DNA of 64,000 nt, from contig NZ_CP069811.1 in assembly GCF_016894385.1 (NCBI RefSeq), positions 596,501-660,500 of the forward strand. The letters run 5' to 3'. Position 1 is the first letter of the stretch. Every line of letters begins with the position of its first letter. This document shows positions 34,056 through 43,625 of the stretch, piece by piece. The translations under genes were made by a program, and so were the position numbers. The DNA comes from Cupriavidus oxalaticus (GTDB lineage Bacteria > Pseudomonadota > Gammaproteobacteria > Burkholderiales > Burkholderiaceae). The notes under the pieces are model-generated. The model saw only the letters and a program-made list of their open reading frames with translations, made no database searches and had not been told where the DNA came from.

Positions 34056-35318
34056 ATGGCTACGGTCATCGATCGGCGCGAGAACGGCGGCAACAAGAGT
34101 GCCGTCAACCAGCAACGCTTCATCAAGCGCTACCGCGAACAGATTCGGCAGGCGGTGGCAAAGGCGGTGTCCGGCCGGAAGATCATGGACATCGAGCAGA
34201 GCGGCCAGGTGTCCATTCCGGTCAAGGACATCACCGAACCGATCTTCCACCACGGCCCGGGCGGCCGGCGCGAGTGGATTCACCCTGGCAACAAGAAGTT
34301 CGTCAAGGGCGATTCCTTCGACCGGCAGCAGCAGGGCGGTGGCGGGAGCGGTTCGCGGGCCAGCGACAGCGGCGAAGGCGAGGACGATTTCGTCTTCACG
34401 CTGTCGCGCGAGGATTTCCTCAATTTCTTCTTCGAGGACATGGCGCTGCCGGACCTGGCCAAGCGCCACCTTGCCAAGATCGCCGAAGTGCGCAAGGTGC
34501 GCGCCGGCTATTCCATCGATGGCACCCCGTCCAACCTGTCGATCCTGCGCACCATGCGCAGCTCGATCGGGCGGCGCATCGCGTTGTCCAGTCCTTACCA
34601 GAAGCGCCTGCGCGACCTGGAGCTGGAGTACGCCGAGGCGCTGGACAAGGACGGCCCCTACGCCGAAGGCACGCTCGAGCTGATGGAGAAGATGCGGCAC
34701 CTGCGCGCCTGCATCGACCGCGTGCCCTTTATCGAGAAGCTCGACCTGCGCTACAACAACCGTGTGCTCAAGAAGCGCCCGCAGGCCCAGGCGGTGATGT
34801 TCTGCCTGATGGACGTGTCCGGCTCGATGGACGAGAGCCGCAAGGACCTGGCCAAGCGCTTCTTCATGCTGCTGTACCTGTTCCTGAAGCGCAACTACGA
34901 GCGTATCGACGTGGTGTTCATCCGGCATCACACGGTGGCCAAGGAAGTCGAAGAGGAAGACTTCTTCCACTCGCGCGAGTCCGGTGGTACCGTGGTGTCC
35001 AGTGCGCTGAAGCTGATGGTGGAAGTGGTCCATGACCGTTATCCGCCCAGCCAGTGGAACATCTACTGCGCGCAGGCCTCCGACGGCGACAACTGGGCTG
35101 GCGATTCCGAGCTGTGCGGGCGCCTGCTGCGCGAGTCGATCCTGCCGCTGGTGCAGTACTACGCATACGTGGAAGTGGCGTCCGAGGAACCGCAGAACCT
35201 TTGGGAAGAGTACCTGACGGTCAAGGGCCAGTTCGAGCACTTTGCGATGCAGCGCATCATCGGCGCGGACGAGATCTACCCGGTGCTGCACGACTTGTTC
35301 CAGAAGCGGACGGCTTAG
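34056..35318 (+). CDS. DUF444 / YeaH-YhbH family protein
   Basis: 420 residues. The N-terminal half is basic and polar with a Gly/Ser-rich linker near residue 90-110. The C-terminal half has a von Willebrand A-like fold with the MIDAS-type motif DVSGSMDESRK (about residue 255). Proteins of this family are always found with PrkA and SpoVR-type proteins; E. coli YeaH is co-transcribed with the kinase YeaG. It probably acts with the kinase during starvation or stress. It is 37 bp after prkA and 135 bp before the SpoVR gene. Confidence 0.93.
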   Translation: MATVIDRRENGGNKSAVNQQRFIKRYREQIRQAVAKAVSGRKIMDIEQSGQVSIPVKDITEPIFHHGPGGRREWIHPGNKKFVKGDSFDRQQQGGGGSGSRASDSGEGEDDFVFTLSREDFLNFFFEDMALPDLAKRHLAKIAEVRKVRAGYSIDGTPSNLSILRTMRSSIGRRIALSSPYQKRLRDLELEYAEALDKDGPYAEGTLELMEKMRHLRACIDRVPFIEKLDLRYNNRVLKKRPQAQAVMFCLMDVSGSMDESRKDLAKRFFMLLYLFLKRNYERIDVVFIRHHTVAKEVEEEDFFHSRESGGTVVSSALKLMVEVVHDRYPPSQWNIYCAQASDGDNWAGDSELCGRLLRESILPLVQYYAYVEVASEEPQNLWEEYLTVKGQFEHFAMQRIIGADEIYPVLHDLFQKRTA

Positions 35319-35453
35319 TTGGGGCCTGCTGCCGAGGCAACCGGCAGTGAAGGCTGCAGTGAAGTCTAGTGGCAAGGCAACGCTTGCCCCGGCGGCGCGC
35401 CGGTTCGCGCGCGCCTGCGGGATCGGCTGCCTTGCCCGCAACCAGGGGCGAAG

Positions 35454-36998
35454 ATGGCTTATCTGTCCACGGGTTCGGAATGGACCTTCGAGCTGGTCAA
35501 CCGGTATGACCGCGAGATCGCCCGCATCGCCGGCGAATTCGGGCTGGATACCTACCCCAACCAGATCGAGATCATCACGGCCGAGCAGATGCTGGACGCC
35601 TACGCGTCGGCGGGCCTGCCGGTGGGCTACAACCACTGGTCCTACGGCAAGCACTTCCTGGCATCGGAACGCAGCTACCAGCGCGGCCACATGGGCCTGG
35701 CGTACGAGATCGTCATCAACTCCAATCCCTGCATCGCCTACCTGATGGAGGAGAACACGATGCCGATGCAGGCGCTGACGATCGCGCATGCCTGCTACGG
35801 CCACAATTCCTTCTTCAAGAACAACTACCTGTTCCGCACCTGGACCAACGCGGACGCCATCGTCGATTACCTGCTGTTTGCCAAGAACTACGTGGCCGAG
35901 TGCGAGCAGCGCTACGGCGAACAGGAAGTGGAGCTGCTGCTCGACTCCTGCCATGCCTTGCAGAACTACGGCGTGGACCGCTACAAGCGGCCCAAGAAGC
36001 TCTCCATCACCGAAGAGAAGGCGCGCCAGGCCGATCGCGAGAACTACCTGCAGATGCAGGTCAACGACCTGTGGCGCACGCTGCCCAAGCACCGCCCGCA
36101 TGCGCTGACGGCCGACGACGAGACGCCGGAAATGACGTTCCCGCCGGAGCCGCAGGAGAACCTGCTGTACTTCATCGAGAAGAACGCGCCCAAGCTGGCG
36201 CCGTGGCAGCGCGAGATCGTGCGCATCGTGCGCAAGATCGCGCAGTATTTCTACCCGCAGCGCCAGACCAAGGTGATGAACGAGGGGTGGGCAACGTTCT
36301 GGCACTACACCATCATCCACCAGCTCTACGAAGAGAAGCTGGTCAACGACGCCTTCATGATGGAGTTGCTGCAGGCCCATACCAACGTGATTTACCAGCC
36401 GCCGTACCACAGCCCGTATTACAGCGGGCTGAACCCGTACACGGTGGGCTTCCTGATCTTCCAGGACCTGCGCCGCATGTGCGAGAACCCGACCGACGAG
36501 GACTACCGCTGGGCGCCGGAGATCGCCGGCAGCGACTGGCGCACGACGCTGGACTTTGCGATGCGCAACTTCAAGGACGAGAGCTTCCTGCTGCAGTTCC
36601 TGTCGCCGCGGGTGATCCGCGAACTGAAGCTGTTCTCGGTGCTTGACGACGACCGCGAGGGCAAGCTGCGCGTCACCGCCATCCACGACGACGAGGGCTA
36701 TCGCGCGATCCGCCAGCTGATGGCGGCGCAGTATGACCTGTCGACCATGGAGCCGAATATCCAGGTCACCAATGTGGATATCGGCGGCGACCGCTCACTG
36801 ACGCTGCGCCACCTGCAGAATGACCGCCGGCCGCTGGCGCACAACTTCGACGAAGTGGTGCGGCACGTGACGCGGCTGTGGGGCTTTACCGTGCGGCTGG
36901 AAGTGGCCTATGAAGACGGGCGCACCGAACTCAAGTACGAGTGCAAGCCGGAGCGCCGGCACCGCAAGCCGCATGGCGGCCTGAGCCTGGCCGCCTGA
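35454..36998 (+). CDS. SpoVR family protein (YcgB-like)
   Basis: 514 residues, full family length. The conserved NEGWATFWHY-type segment (MNEGWATFWHYTIIHQLYE) and NPYTVGFLIFQDL identify the family. SpoVR is needed for spore cortex formation in Bacillus; in non-spore-formers the homologue goes with PrkA and DUF444 in a stress or stationary-phase module. The gene is third in the module and is followed by a strong hairpin. Biochemical function is not known. Confidence 0.95.
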   Translation: MAYLSTGSEWTFELVNRYDREIARIAGEFGLDTYPNQIEIITAEQMLDAYASAGLPVGYNHWSYGKHFLASERSYQRGHMGLAYEIVINSNPCIAYLMEENTMPMQALTIAHACYGHNSFFKNNYLFRTWTNADAIVDYLLFAKNYVAECEQRYGEQEVELLLDSCHALQNYGVDRYKRPKKLSITEEKARQADRENYLQMQVNDLWRTLPKHRPHALTADDETPEMTFPPEPQENLLYFIEKNAPKLAPWQREIVRIVRKIAQYFYPQRQTKVMNEGWATFWHYTIIHQLYEEKLVNDAFMMELLQAHTNVIYQPPYHSPYYSGLNPYTVGFLIFQDLRRMCENPTDEDYRWAPEIAGSDWRTTLDFAMRNFKDESFLLQFLSPRVIRELKLFSVLDDDREGKLRVTAIHDDEGYRAIRQLMAAQYDLSTMEPNIQVTNVDIGGDRSLTLRHLQNDRRPLAHNFDEVVRHVTRLWGFTVRLEVAYEDGRTELKYECKPERRHRKPHGGLSLAA

Positions 36999-37026
36999 TC
37001 GCCCGATCCTCCGCAGTGCTTGCCGC

Positions 37027-37056
37027 GCGCGTTGCCTGAAACCTCAGGCAACGCGC
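37027..37056 (+). terminator. Hairpin terminator after the prkA module
   Basis: GCGCGTTGCCTGA-AACC-TCAGGCAACGCGC, a perfect 13-bp stem with a four-base loop, 28 bp past the SpoVR stop. A T-rich stretch follows only weakly. Confidence 0.75.
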
Positions 37057-37077
37057 TAATGCTGTTCAGTTAGCACA

Positions 37078-37103
37078 GTCGTTCCCGCCTACGCGGGAAT
37101 GAC
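37078..37103. repeat. Dispersed palindromic repeat (GTTCCCGC/GCGGGAA family)
   Basis: GTCGTTCCCGC-CTAC-GCGGGAATGAC between the convergent prkA module and the second ACAD pair. Confidence 0.75.
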
Positions 37104-37160
37104 GGTGGGGCTTGATACCTTAATTGAACGGCATTACAGGCAACGCGCGCGCTTTCATTT

Positions 37161-38153
37161 TCACTCGCACCATCCGCGCACCAGTTCGACCGCACGGCTG
37201 TCCGTGTCGGCAAACACCGCCTCGCCCAGCACGCGGCTCCACCAGCGCTCCGATCCGTCCGCCACGCGCCAGGCATGCAGCCGGCGCGTGTAGAGCTGCA
37301 GGTCGTATTCCTCCGTGATGCCGATCGCGCCGTGCACCGCATGGGCGATGGCCGCCACCGGCGTGACGGCATCGCTGGCGCGCAGCTTGCCGATCGCGGC
37401 GCGCAGGCGGTCGGGCTCACCGCTGCTGCTGCCGCAAGCGAGTTGCGCCGCCACGCGCGCTGCCGCCACGTGCTCGGCCATCTCGCTGACCTGGTGCTGG
37501 ATCGCCTGGAACTTGCCGATGGCTCGGCCGAACTGCTGGCGGTCGTTGGCGTACTGCAGCGTCAGGTCGAGCACCCGCGACAGCGCCCCGGCCAACTGGA
37601 CGGCGTGCAGGCAGGCACCGAGGGTGCGCAGCGTGCCGGGCGGCAGGCGGAACGCGGCCGGCGCGGCGGCGTCCGGGCGCGGCAGGCGCAGGGTCAGGTC
37701 GGCGTGCGCGCCGGTGGGCTCGGTGCGCACATCGGCTTCATCGGCCGCCGGCAGCAGCAGGCAGCGCTCGCCGTCCTGCACCAGGAACCACTGGGCGTAG
37801 CGCGCATCGGCGACGAGCGCCACGGGCGCGCCGTCGTCGAATCCCGCCAGGGCGATGGGTCCGTCGGGCAGGGCGATGCCCTGCGCGTGCAGCACGGCGC
37901 GGGCGAAGATGGTTTGCGCCAGCGGCAGCGGCAGGACATGCCGGCCGGTGACGAACAGCACCGGCGCCAGTTCAGGCAGCGGCAGCGCGGCGCCGCCGGC
38001 GGCCTCGGGCAGCAGGCAATCGGCAAAGCCGCTGTCGCGCAGCGTTTGCCACAAAGGAGAGGGATCGGCCTGCCGTTCCAGCGCGCGGACCGTGGCGGGC
38101 GTGCAGCAATCGCGCAGCAGCGCGTCGAGGGCGTCGGAGTAAGCGTTATGCAT
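37161..38153 (-). CDS. Acyl-CoA dehydrogenase, short partner of a tandem pair
   Basis: 330 residues, clearly shorter than standard ACADs (about 380-400). The N-terminal helical part and the C-terminal helices with AVHGAIGITEEYDLQLYTRRL are present, including acidic residues in the base region; the middle domain is reduced. It lies 67 bp after the stop of the longer ACAD of the pair. Short ACADs of this kind work as the non-FAD-binding or catalytic half of alpha2-beta2 enzymes in steroid degradation; that arrangement is inferred here. Confidence 0.83.
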   Translation of the reverse strand: MHNAYSDALDALLRDCCTPATVRALERQADPSPLWQTLRDSGFADCLLPEAAGGAALPLPELAPVLFVTGRHVLPLPLAQTIFARAVLHAQGIALPDGPIALAGFDDGAPVALVADARYAQWFLVQDGERCLLLPAADEADVRTEPTGAHADLTLRLPRPDAAAPAAFRLPPGTLRTLGACLHAVQLAGALSRVLDLTLQYANDRQQFGRAIGKFQAIQHQVSEMAEHVAAARVAAQLACGSSSGEPDRLRAAIGKLRASDAVTPVAAIAHAVHGAIGITEEYDLQLYTRRLHAWRVADGSERWWSRVLGEAVFADTDSRAVELVRGWCE

Positions 38154-38220
38154 GATGGGTCTCGTCGGGCGGGGGGCGGGACGTCAGGACGTCGGGACGT
38201 CGGGACGGTGCGGCGGGTCT

Positions 38221-39405
38221 TCAGCGCAGGCCGAGACCGCGCGCGATCATGCCGCGCAGGATCTCGCGCGTGCCGCCGCGCAGCGAATACGACGGGGCGA
38301 TCTGCGTGACGTAGGCCAGCGTGCGGTACAGCGCGCCGTCGGCGGCCAGCGCCGGTTCGTCGCCCAGCGCCGCTTCCACCAGCGCCGGGACCGATTGCTC
38401 GAAGGTCGTGCCCAGGTCCTTGACCAGCGCGGCTTCGACCACCGGGCTTTCACCGGCCGCCAGGCGCGCGGTCACCGCCAGCGACATCGCGCGCAGCACC
38501 GCCAGGTGCCCGGCAAGGCGACCCGCGGTCACGGTGTCGCGCCGTGCCGGCGGCAGGCGGCGCATGGCGTCGAGCCAGGTGTCGAGCAGTACCACGCTGG
38601 AGTACAGCCGCTCGGGCCCGCTGCGCTCGAACGCGAGTTCGGCGTTGACCTGCTCCCAGCCGCTGCCCTCCTGGCCAACCAGCGCGTCCGGGGCCAGCGC
38701 GACGTCGTCGAAGGTGACCTCGGAGAAGTGCGCATCGCCGGCCAGGTCGTGGATCGGCCGCACCGATACGCCGGGCGCGTGCAGGTCGACGATGAACTGC
38801 GACAGGCCCGCCTGGCGGTCCTGCGGCGTGCCGGAGGTGCGCACCAGCGCGATCATGAAGTGGCAGCGGTCGGCGTTGGTCGTCCAGATCTTGCGGCCGG
38901 CCAGGTGCCACGAGCCATCGGGCTGGCGCACGGCGCGTGTTGTCACGCTGGCGAGGTCGGAGCCGGAATTCGGCTCGCTCATGCCGATGCAGAAGAACGC
39001 CTCGCCGCGGCAGATCGCGGGCAGGTAGCGCGCCTTCTGCGCGTCGCTGCCGTAGCGCAGGATCAGCGGGCCGCTCTGGCGGTCGGCGATCCAGTGCGCC
39101 GACACCGGCGCGCCGCGGGCCAGCAGCTCCTCCACCAGCACGAAGCGCGAGTAAGGATCGAGGCCGGCGCCGCCATATTGCGCCGGCAGCGTGATGCCGA
39201 CCCAGCCGCGTGCCGCCAGCGCGCGGCTGAACGCCGCATCGAAGCCCATCCACGAGCGTGCGCGGATTTCAGGCGGCAGGGCGGGCAGGTGCTCGTCAAG
39301 AAAGGCGCGTACCTCGGCGCGGAACGCGAGCGCGTGCGGCGGCAGGGGCGTCAGGTCGAAGGTGGATAGCAAGGCGGTCACGGTGAAGTCCGGTAGCTGT
39401 GGCAC
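38221..39405 (-). CDS. Acyl-CoA dehydrogenase, long partner of a tandem pair
   Basis: 394 residues with MSEPNSGSDLASVTTRAVR, LAGRKIWTTNADRCHFM, and the C-terminal YSLRGGTREILRGMIARGLGLR. It is first of the pair and is read towards the short ACAD. The upstream gap of 173 bp holds the promoter, next to the end of the LuxR-type regulator gene, which reads in the same direction. Substrate unknown. Confidence 0.87.
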   Translation of the reverse strand: MPQLPDFTVTALLSTFDLTPLPPHALAFRAEVRAFLDEHLPALPPEIRARSWMGFDAAFSRALAARGWVGITLPAQYGGAGLDPYSRFVLVEELLARGAPVSAHWIADRQSGPLILRYGSDAQKARYLPAICRGEAFFCIGMSEPNSGSDLASVTTRAVRQPDGSWHLAGRKIWTTNADRCHFMIALVRTSGTPQDRQAGLSQFIVDLHAPGVSVRPIHDLAGDAHFSEVTFDDVALAPDALVGQEGSGWEQVNAELAFERSGPERLYSSVVLLDTWLDAMRRLPPARRDTVTAGRLAGHLAVLRAMSLAVTARLAAGESPVVEAALVKDLGTTFEQSVPALVEAALGDEPALAADGALYRTLAYVTQIAPSYSLRGGTREILRGMIARGLGLR

Positions 39406-39578
39406 GCGAGCCCTGCGGAACGCGGCGGCGGCTGCCTTGCATTCCGGATGGCTCAGGGTGGGCCACAGCGTAGTTCACGCGTCGAGCGCCAGTCCAATAT
39501 TGATTTATTGCGAAGCGATACCGATTCGATATGGAGGCGCCCCGCCCGGGGCGCGCGGGGAGGACCGGTGCTGGCGCT

Positions 39579-40772
39579 TCAGGCCGTTCCCGATCGCGGC
39601 GCACGCGGCCGGACCGCCGAGGTCGCGCCGGCACGTTCGAGATTGACGCCCGGCAGCAGGTGCAGCAGGCGCACCAGCTCGGACTGGCGATGCGTGCCGG
39701 TCTTGCGCAGCGTATCGCGGATATGCACGCGCACCGTATGCGGCGACAGGAACTCGCGCTCGGCGATTTCGTTCAGCGTCTCGCCGGCGGCCAGCCGGAT
39801 GGCGATGATGCTCTCCTTGCGCGACAGCCCGAACAGCGAGGTCAGCACGCCCGCATCGAGCACCGAGCGCGACTCCGAATTGCCGAACAGCATCATCGCG
39901 GCCGGCAATTGCCACGGGCCTTCCACCGGCTGGCGCGACACCAGCGGTGTGACGATGATCGGCACCGGCTGCCCGCCGGAGGTGATGTGCATCCATGAAC
40001 CGGACGCGGCCTCGGCGCCGCGGCCGCGCACGGCGCCGTCGAGCAGCTTGCGCAGCACCGCCTGCAGCGTGTCGCAGTGGGCGTGCAGCACGCCGTCCTG
40101 CAGCGACAGGTGGCTGTCGGCCTGCACCAGCGCCTCGGCCCAGCTGTTGGCGTAGCGCACGCGCAGGTCGGCCTGCAGCACCATCACGCCAAAGTCCAGC
40201 GTGTCGAGCCCGGCCAGGCCCAGGCTGGCCAGCCCGCTCAGTTCGAAGTTGCGCTGCTGCATGCGCGCGGCGCGCACCCAGTGCGGCATGACGTGGGCCA
40301 GGCGCCGCTCGCGCTGGCCGGCGCTGATGCTGCCCGCGCTGGTGCCGCTCATCAATACGCAGACTTCGGCGTTCTCGATCAGGCGGATGCCTTGTTCGAG
40401 TCCGCTGCAAGCCAGCGTGGCCGCCAGGCTCGCGGCCACGGCGCCATCGTGCGAGGCGGCATGCATGGGCGTGCAGTCGGGGCTGTCAGGCGTGCCGGCC
40501 GGCGCGCAGCAGGGACCGGCGCCGGGCAGGTCGAGCGGGCTGGGCAGCCATGGGGGAACGCTGGCGCTGTTGGTGAAGCAGCCGTGGGGCGTGACGCCCA
40601 GGCGTGCATGGCCTGCGAGCTTGTCCCAGATCAGGTACCGCGGGCTGCCGGTGGAGGTGTACCGGGAAAAGAGATCCAGGGCTGCAGGCATTGCCGCAAC
40701 GTCCAGCGCGGACTCGTAGATCGAGTCGACCAGACGATGGAAATCCTCGTCCGCAGTCGGGTGTTCGCCCAT
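39579..40772 (-). CDS. LuxR-type helix-turn-helix transcriptional regulator
   Basis: 397 residues from the ATG at 40772 (MGEHPTADEDFHRLVDSIYE). A longer reading from 40886 adds a poorly structured N terminus, so the start is uncertain. The C-terminal LuxR-type DNA-binding domain is clear: LSRKESIIAIRLAAGETLNEIA then FLSPHTVRVHIRDTLRKTG. The N-terminal 300 residues have no recognised receiver or PAS signature but resemble the sensory part of the orphan LuxR proteins common in Burkholderiales. It reads into the ACAD pair and may control it. Confidence 0.88.
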   Translation of the reverse strand: MGEHPTADEDFHRLVDSIYESALDVAAMPAALDLFSRYTSTGSPRYLIWDKLAGHARLGVTPHGCFTNSASVPPWLPSPLDLPGAGPCCAPAGTPDSPDCTPMHAASHDGAVAASLAATLACSGLEQGIRLIENAEVCVLMSGTSAGSISAGQRERRLAHVMPHWVRAARMQQRNFELSGLASLGLAGLDTLDFGVMVLQADLRVRYANSWAEALVQADSHLSLQDGVLHAHCDTLQAVLRKLLDGAVRGRGAEAASGSWMHITSGGQPVPIIVTPLVSRQPVEGPWQLPAAMMLFGNSESRSVLDAGVLTSLFGLSRKESIIAIRLAAGETLNEIAEREFLSPHTVRVHIRDTLRKTGTHRQSELVRLLHLLPGVNLERAGATSAVRPRAPRSGTA

Positions 40773-41249
40773 GTTCACATTTCCCCTGGTGGCAAACGCC
40801 GCTTGCTTCGTGCCACCGCAAATGGCCACTTTCTTTTGTGTTGTCGGTGCCGTTCTGGCGTTCTGAAGATGCGCCGATACGGTCATTGCAGCGATCCCGC
40901 CATGTTTCGGCCGGCAGGATGCGACCAGACAATCATGCCAAACAATGCTGTTTGTTTTATCTCCCCGGGCCGGGAGGGAAAACCCGGATTGCAGCCATGG
41001 CGCAGGGCTGGCCGGCAGCTCCGATTGCTGCTTTGCAGCGAATGAGGGGCGGTCAAATCCCTGACCCTGCCGGAGCGTGATGGTATTGCAGGTGACGAGA
41101 ACGATGAATTTTTCGGCCCGGAAAGCGTCCCAGGCGTTTCACAGACACCACAAGTGTCCGAAATATTTGGGACAGAAAGACCATGACACCGACATGGAAA
41201 ATCGGTTGCCGTACCCATTTCTGCGAACGGGACGGGAATGACCCGGCTG
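40773..41249. other. Intergenic region upstream of the LuxR gene
   Basis: 477 bp without a convincing gene. It holds a near-perfect 20-bp palindrome at 41155-41174 and the promoter side of the LuxR gene. The stretch near 40930-40965 is comparatively AT-rich. Confidence 0.4.
41155..41174. promoter_or_regulatory. Near-perfect 20-bp palindrome, possible operator
   Basis: TGTCCGAAATATTTGGGACA: the two 10-base halves are complementary except for one base pair. The AT-rich centre is typical of binding sites for dimeric regulators. It is about 380 bp upstream of the LuxR gene and 75 bp past the end of the MscS-type gene, so its target gene is unclear. Confidence 0.35.
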
Positions 41250-43625
41250 CTATGGCGCCGCCGGGTTGCCTTGCTCGTCGCCTGTCAGTTGCAACCCTTT
41301 GCCATCGACCTGGATGGTCAGGCTGGGCGACGCCATGCGGATGCCATTGGCGTCGAAGTTGCGCTTCAGGCGGGCATTGAACGCGCGCGTGATTTCCGAC
41401 TGCGTCAGCGGCCGGGTCTTGAACTGTGCCATCACCACCGGCCCGCTCGGGTCGAAGCGGTCCAGCCCGAGGATGTCCAGCCCAGACAGCAGGTTGCGCG
41501 CGTAGCGGTAGTCGCGCGCGATTTCCGCTCCGGTGGTGCGGATCAGCTCGAGCGCGCGGTCGAGGTCGCTGTGGTAGCTGATGCCGATGCTGAACACGGC
41601 ATAGCCATAGCCGCGCGACAGGTTCTTGACTGTCTTGATCTGGCTGTACGGCAACGTGTGCAGCGCGCCGCGGCCGTCGCGCAGCTTGACCGTCCGGATG
41701 GTCATGCCTTCGACCACGCCGGCATGGTCAGGCAGCTCGATCGAGTCGCCGATGGCAATCGAATCCTCGACCACGATGAACAGCCCCGTGATCAGGTCCT
41801 GCACCAGGCTCTGCGCCCCGAAACCGATTGCCAGCCCGACCACCCCCGCACCCGCCAGCAACGGCGTCACGTTGACGCCCAGGTTGGCCAGCACGGCAAT
41901 CACCGCGATCACCAGCAGCCCGATAAACGATGCGTTGCGCACCAGCGGCAGGATGGTCTTGGCGCGCAGGCTGGGCTGCGCGCCGCGCCCGTGCGCGGGC
42001 GACAGCGTCTGCGTGATGGCCGTGTCGATCAGCAGCCAGACCAGCCAGGCGAGCAGCACGGTACTGGTCACGCTGAACACCGTCTCGGTGAGATGGCGGC
42101 CCGCTGCGGAAGAATCCGCCAGCCGCATCAGCGACGTGCCCCAGATGCGCATCACCATGGCGACGAATGCCATCCAGATCAGCACCCGCAGCAGCGCCAT
42201 GGCGAAGCGGCCGAAACGCTGCACGTAGGCCGAGCGCCGGCGGTCGCGGAAGCGCGGCGGCCGCGCCGTCGCCTTGGGCGAGTGCCCGGCGACCATCGTC
42301 AGCAGCAGTGCCGCAACGAACAGCGCGACCGAGGCCACGGTGCGGCGCAGGAACACATCGGCGTGGCCGGCGGCGAGCAGCGTGCCGATCACGGATGCCA
42401 CCACCACCGCCAGCACCGGCAAATGCCATGCCTGGCCGATCAGCCGCAGCAGGTCGGTCAGGCCCGGGTGAGACTGGCGGAAGGCCAGCGGCCGCTGGCT
42501 GATCAGCTGGCCGATCTGGCGCCGGAAGACGAGCGCGAACACGCCGATGCCCAGCGCCGCGGCGATATTGGCGGTGGTCGACACCAGCGCGGCAAGGTTG
42601 GTGCCGATCACCGCGACGACGCGGCCGTCGGCGGCGCTGTCGCCCAGGGCCGCCAGTGCGCCGGTGCAGAACAGCAGCCACGGCGAGCGCGCCAGCAGCT
42701 GCCGTACCGCAAGCTGGCGGTGCGCGGTGCGGAACAGGACGAAGATGACCTGGCACACCGCGGCGGCGATGGCGCCCGCCACGATGGCGTACGCGACCAG
42801 CACCGCGGCCAGCGCGGCTGGCGAATGCGTGAAGATACGCGTCGCCATCAGCAGCGTGATGCCGAAGGCGATCACCCAAGGCCCGACGTGGCGCAGCATG
42901 TAGACCCCGACATCCACCCAGGAGGGCACCTCGGGCAGGCTGGCGCGCTCGGTACGGGGGCGCGGCGGCGCGCGCCGGCGCCGGATGCGGTGGCCGATCT
43001 CCCACAGGCCCCAGCCGCTCGCGGCCCACACTGCCAGCACCAGCGCGAATTCGCGCAGCGAGTCCAGCGCCGGGCGGGTGCCGTGATGGGTCAGCGCGGC
43101 GCGCCATTCGTCGCCGGCAAAGCGCGAGCGCCAGCCCCAGTATTGCCACGGCCCGCGGTCCTTGCGCAGGTGCGTGTCGACTTCGTCGAGCACCTCGGCC
43201 ACGGCGCCGATCAGCCCCGGTGCCGAGGCCCCGCCCGCCGCGGCGGAAGCCGGCGCCGGCACCGCGCCGGAAGCGTCCAGGCCGCGCCGCAAGGCCTGCA
43301 GCTGGTCCACCAGCGCGCGCCGTTCGCGGTCGTCCTGCAGGGTGGCGATGACCTGGTCGAGCGACTGCGCCAGCGGCACGCTGGCCGGGGCCGCCGGCGC
43401 GCTCGCGGGCCTGGCTGGTGCCGACAGCGTGGCAAGCGGGCCTGCTGCCGCGGCCGGCGCCGGCAGCGCACACCAGAGCGCCAGCACCAGCAGCGTTGGC
43501 ACCAGCAGCGTTGGCACAAGCAGCGTTGGCACAAGCAGCACGACATGCGCGGCCAGGCGGGCGCATGGTGCGAGCCGGCGTGGCCACATCGATCGGGAGA
43601 GGGCGTTGCGATCGGGTTTGCACAT
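41250..43625 (-). CDS. Large MscS-family mechanosensitive channel
   Basis: 791 residues from the ATG at 43625, which gives a basic N terminus, a hydrophobic leader and an ALPAPAAAA cleavage region. The first ~160 residues are periplasmic and Ala/Pro-rich. About ten membrane spans follow, then the MscS core: VTPLLAGAGVVGLAIGFGAQSLVQDLITGLFIVVED, the beta domain (VVEGMTIRTVKLRDG, HTLPYSQIKTVKNLSRGY) and the alpha/beta tail. The size is that of the long YbdG/MscM-type channels. The signal peptide contains an LLVPT repeat encoded by a 15-bp tandem repeat. It probably relieves osmotic downshock. It is divergent from an SDR gene. Confidence 0.9.
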   Translation of the reverse strand: MCKPDRNALSRSMWPRRLAPCARLAAHVVLLVPTLLVPTLLVPTLLVLALWCALPAPAAAAGPLATLSAPARPASAPAAPASVPLAQSLDQVIATLQDDRERRALVDQLQALRRGLDASGAVPAPASAAAGGASAPGLIGAVAEVLDEVDTHLRKDRGPWQYWGWRSRFAGDEWRAALTHHGTRPALDSLREFALVLAVWAASGWGLWEIGHRIRRRRAPPRPRTERASLPEVPSWVDVGVYMLRHVGPWVIAFGITLLMATRIFTHSPAALAAVLVAYAIVAGAIAAAVCQVIFVLFRTAHRQLAVRQLLARSPWLLFCTGALAALGDSAADGRVVAVIGTNLAALVSTTANIAAALGIGVFALVFRRQIGQLISQRPLAFRQSHPGLTDLLRLIGQAWHLPVLAVVVASVIGTLLAAGHADVFLRRTVASVALFVAALLLTMVAGHSPKATARPPRFRDRRRSAYVQRFGRFAMALLRVLIWMAFVAMVMRIWGTSLMRLADSSAAGRHLTETVFSVTSTVLLAWLVWLLIDTAITQTLSPAHGRGAQPSLRAKTILPLVRNASFIGLLVIAVIAVLANLGVNVTPLLAGAGVVGLAIGFGAQSLVQDLITGLFIVVEDSIAIGDSIELPDHAGVVEGMTIRTVKLRDGRGALHTLPYSQIKTVKNLSRGYGYAVFSIGISYHSDLDRALELIRTTGAEIARDYRYARNLLSGLDILGLDRFDPSGPVVMAQFKTRPLTQSEITRAFNARLKRNFDANGIRMASPSLTIQVDGKGLQLTGDEQGNPAAP
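43486..43540. repeat. 15-bp tandem repeat inside the signal peptide of the MscS-type gene
   Basis: Units ACCAGCAGCGTTGGC (twice) and ACAAGCAGCGTTGGC plus a partial fourth; in frame they add LLVPT blocks to the hydrophobic core. Because the period is a multiple of three, copy number can change without a frameshift. Confidence 0.8.

Noticed and set aside
33933..36686. A 917-codon minus-strand open frame opposite the DUF444 and SpoVR-type genes
   Set aside because: Antisense shadow of two highly conserved genes.
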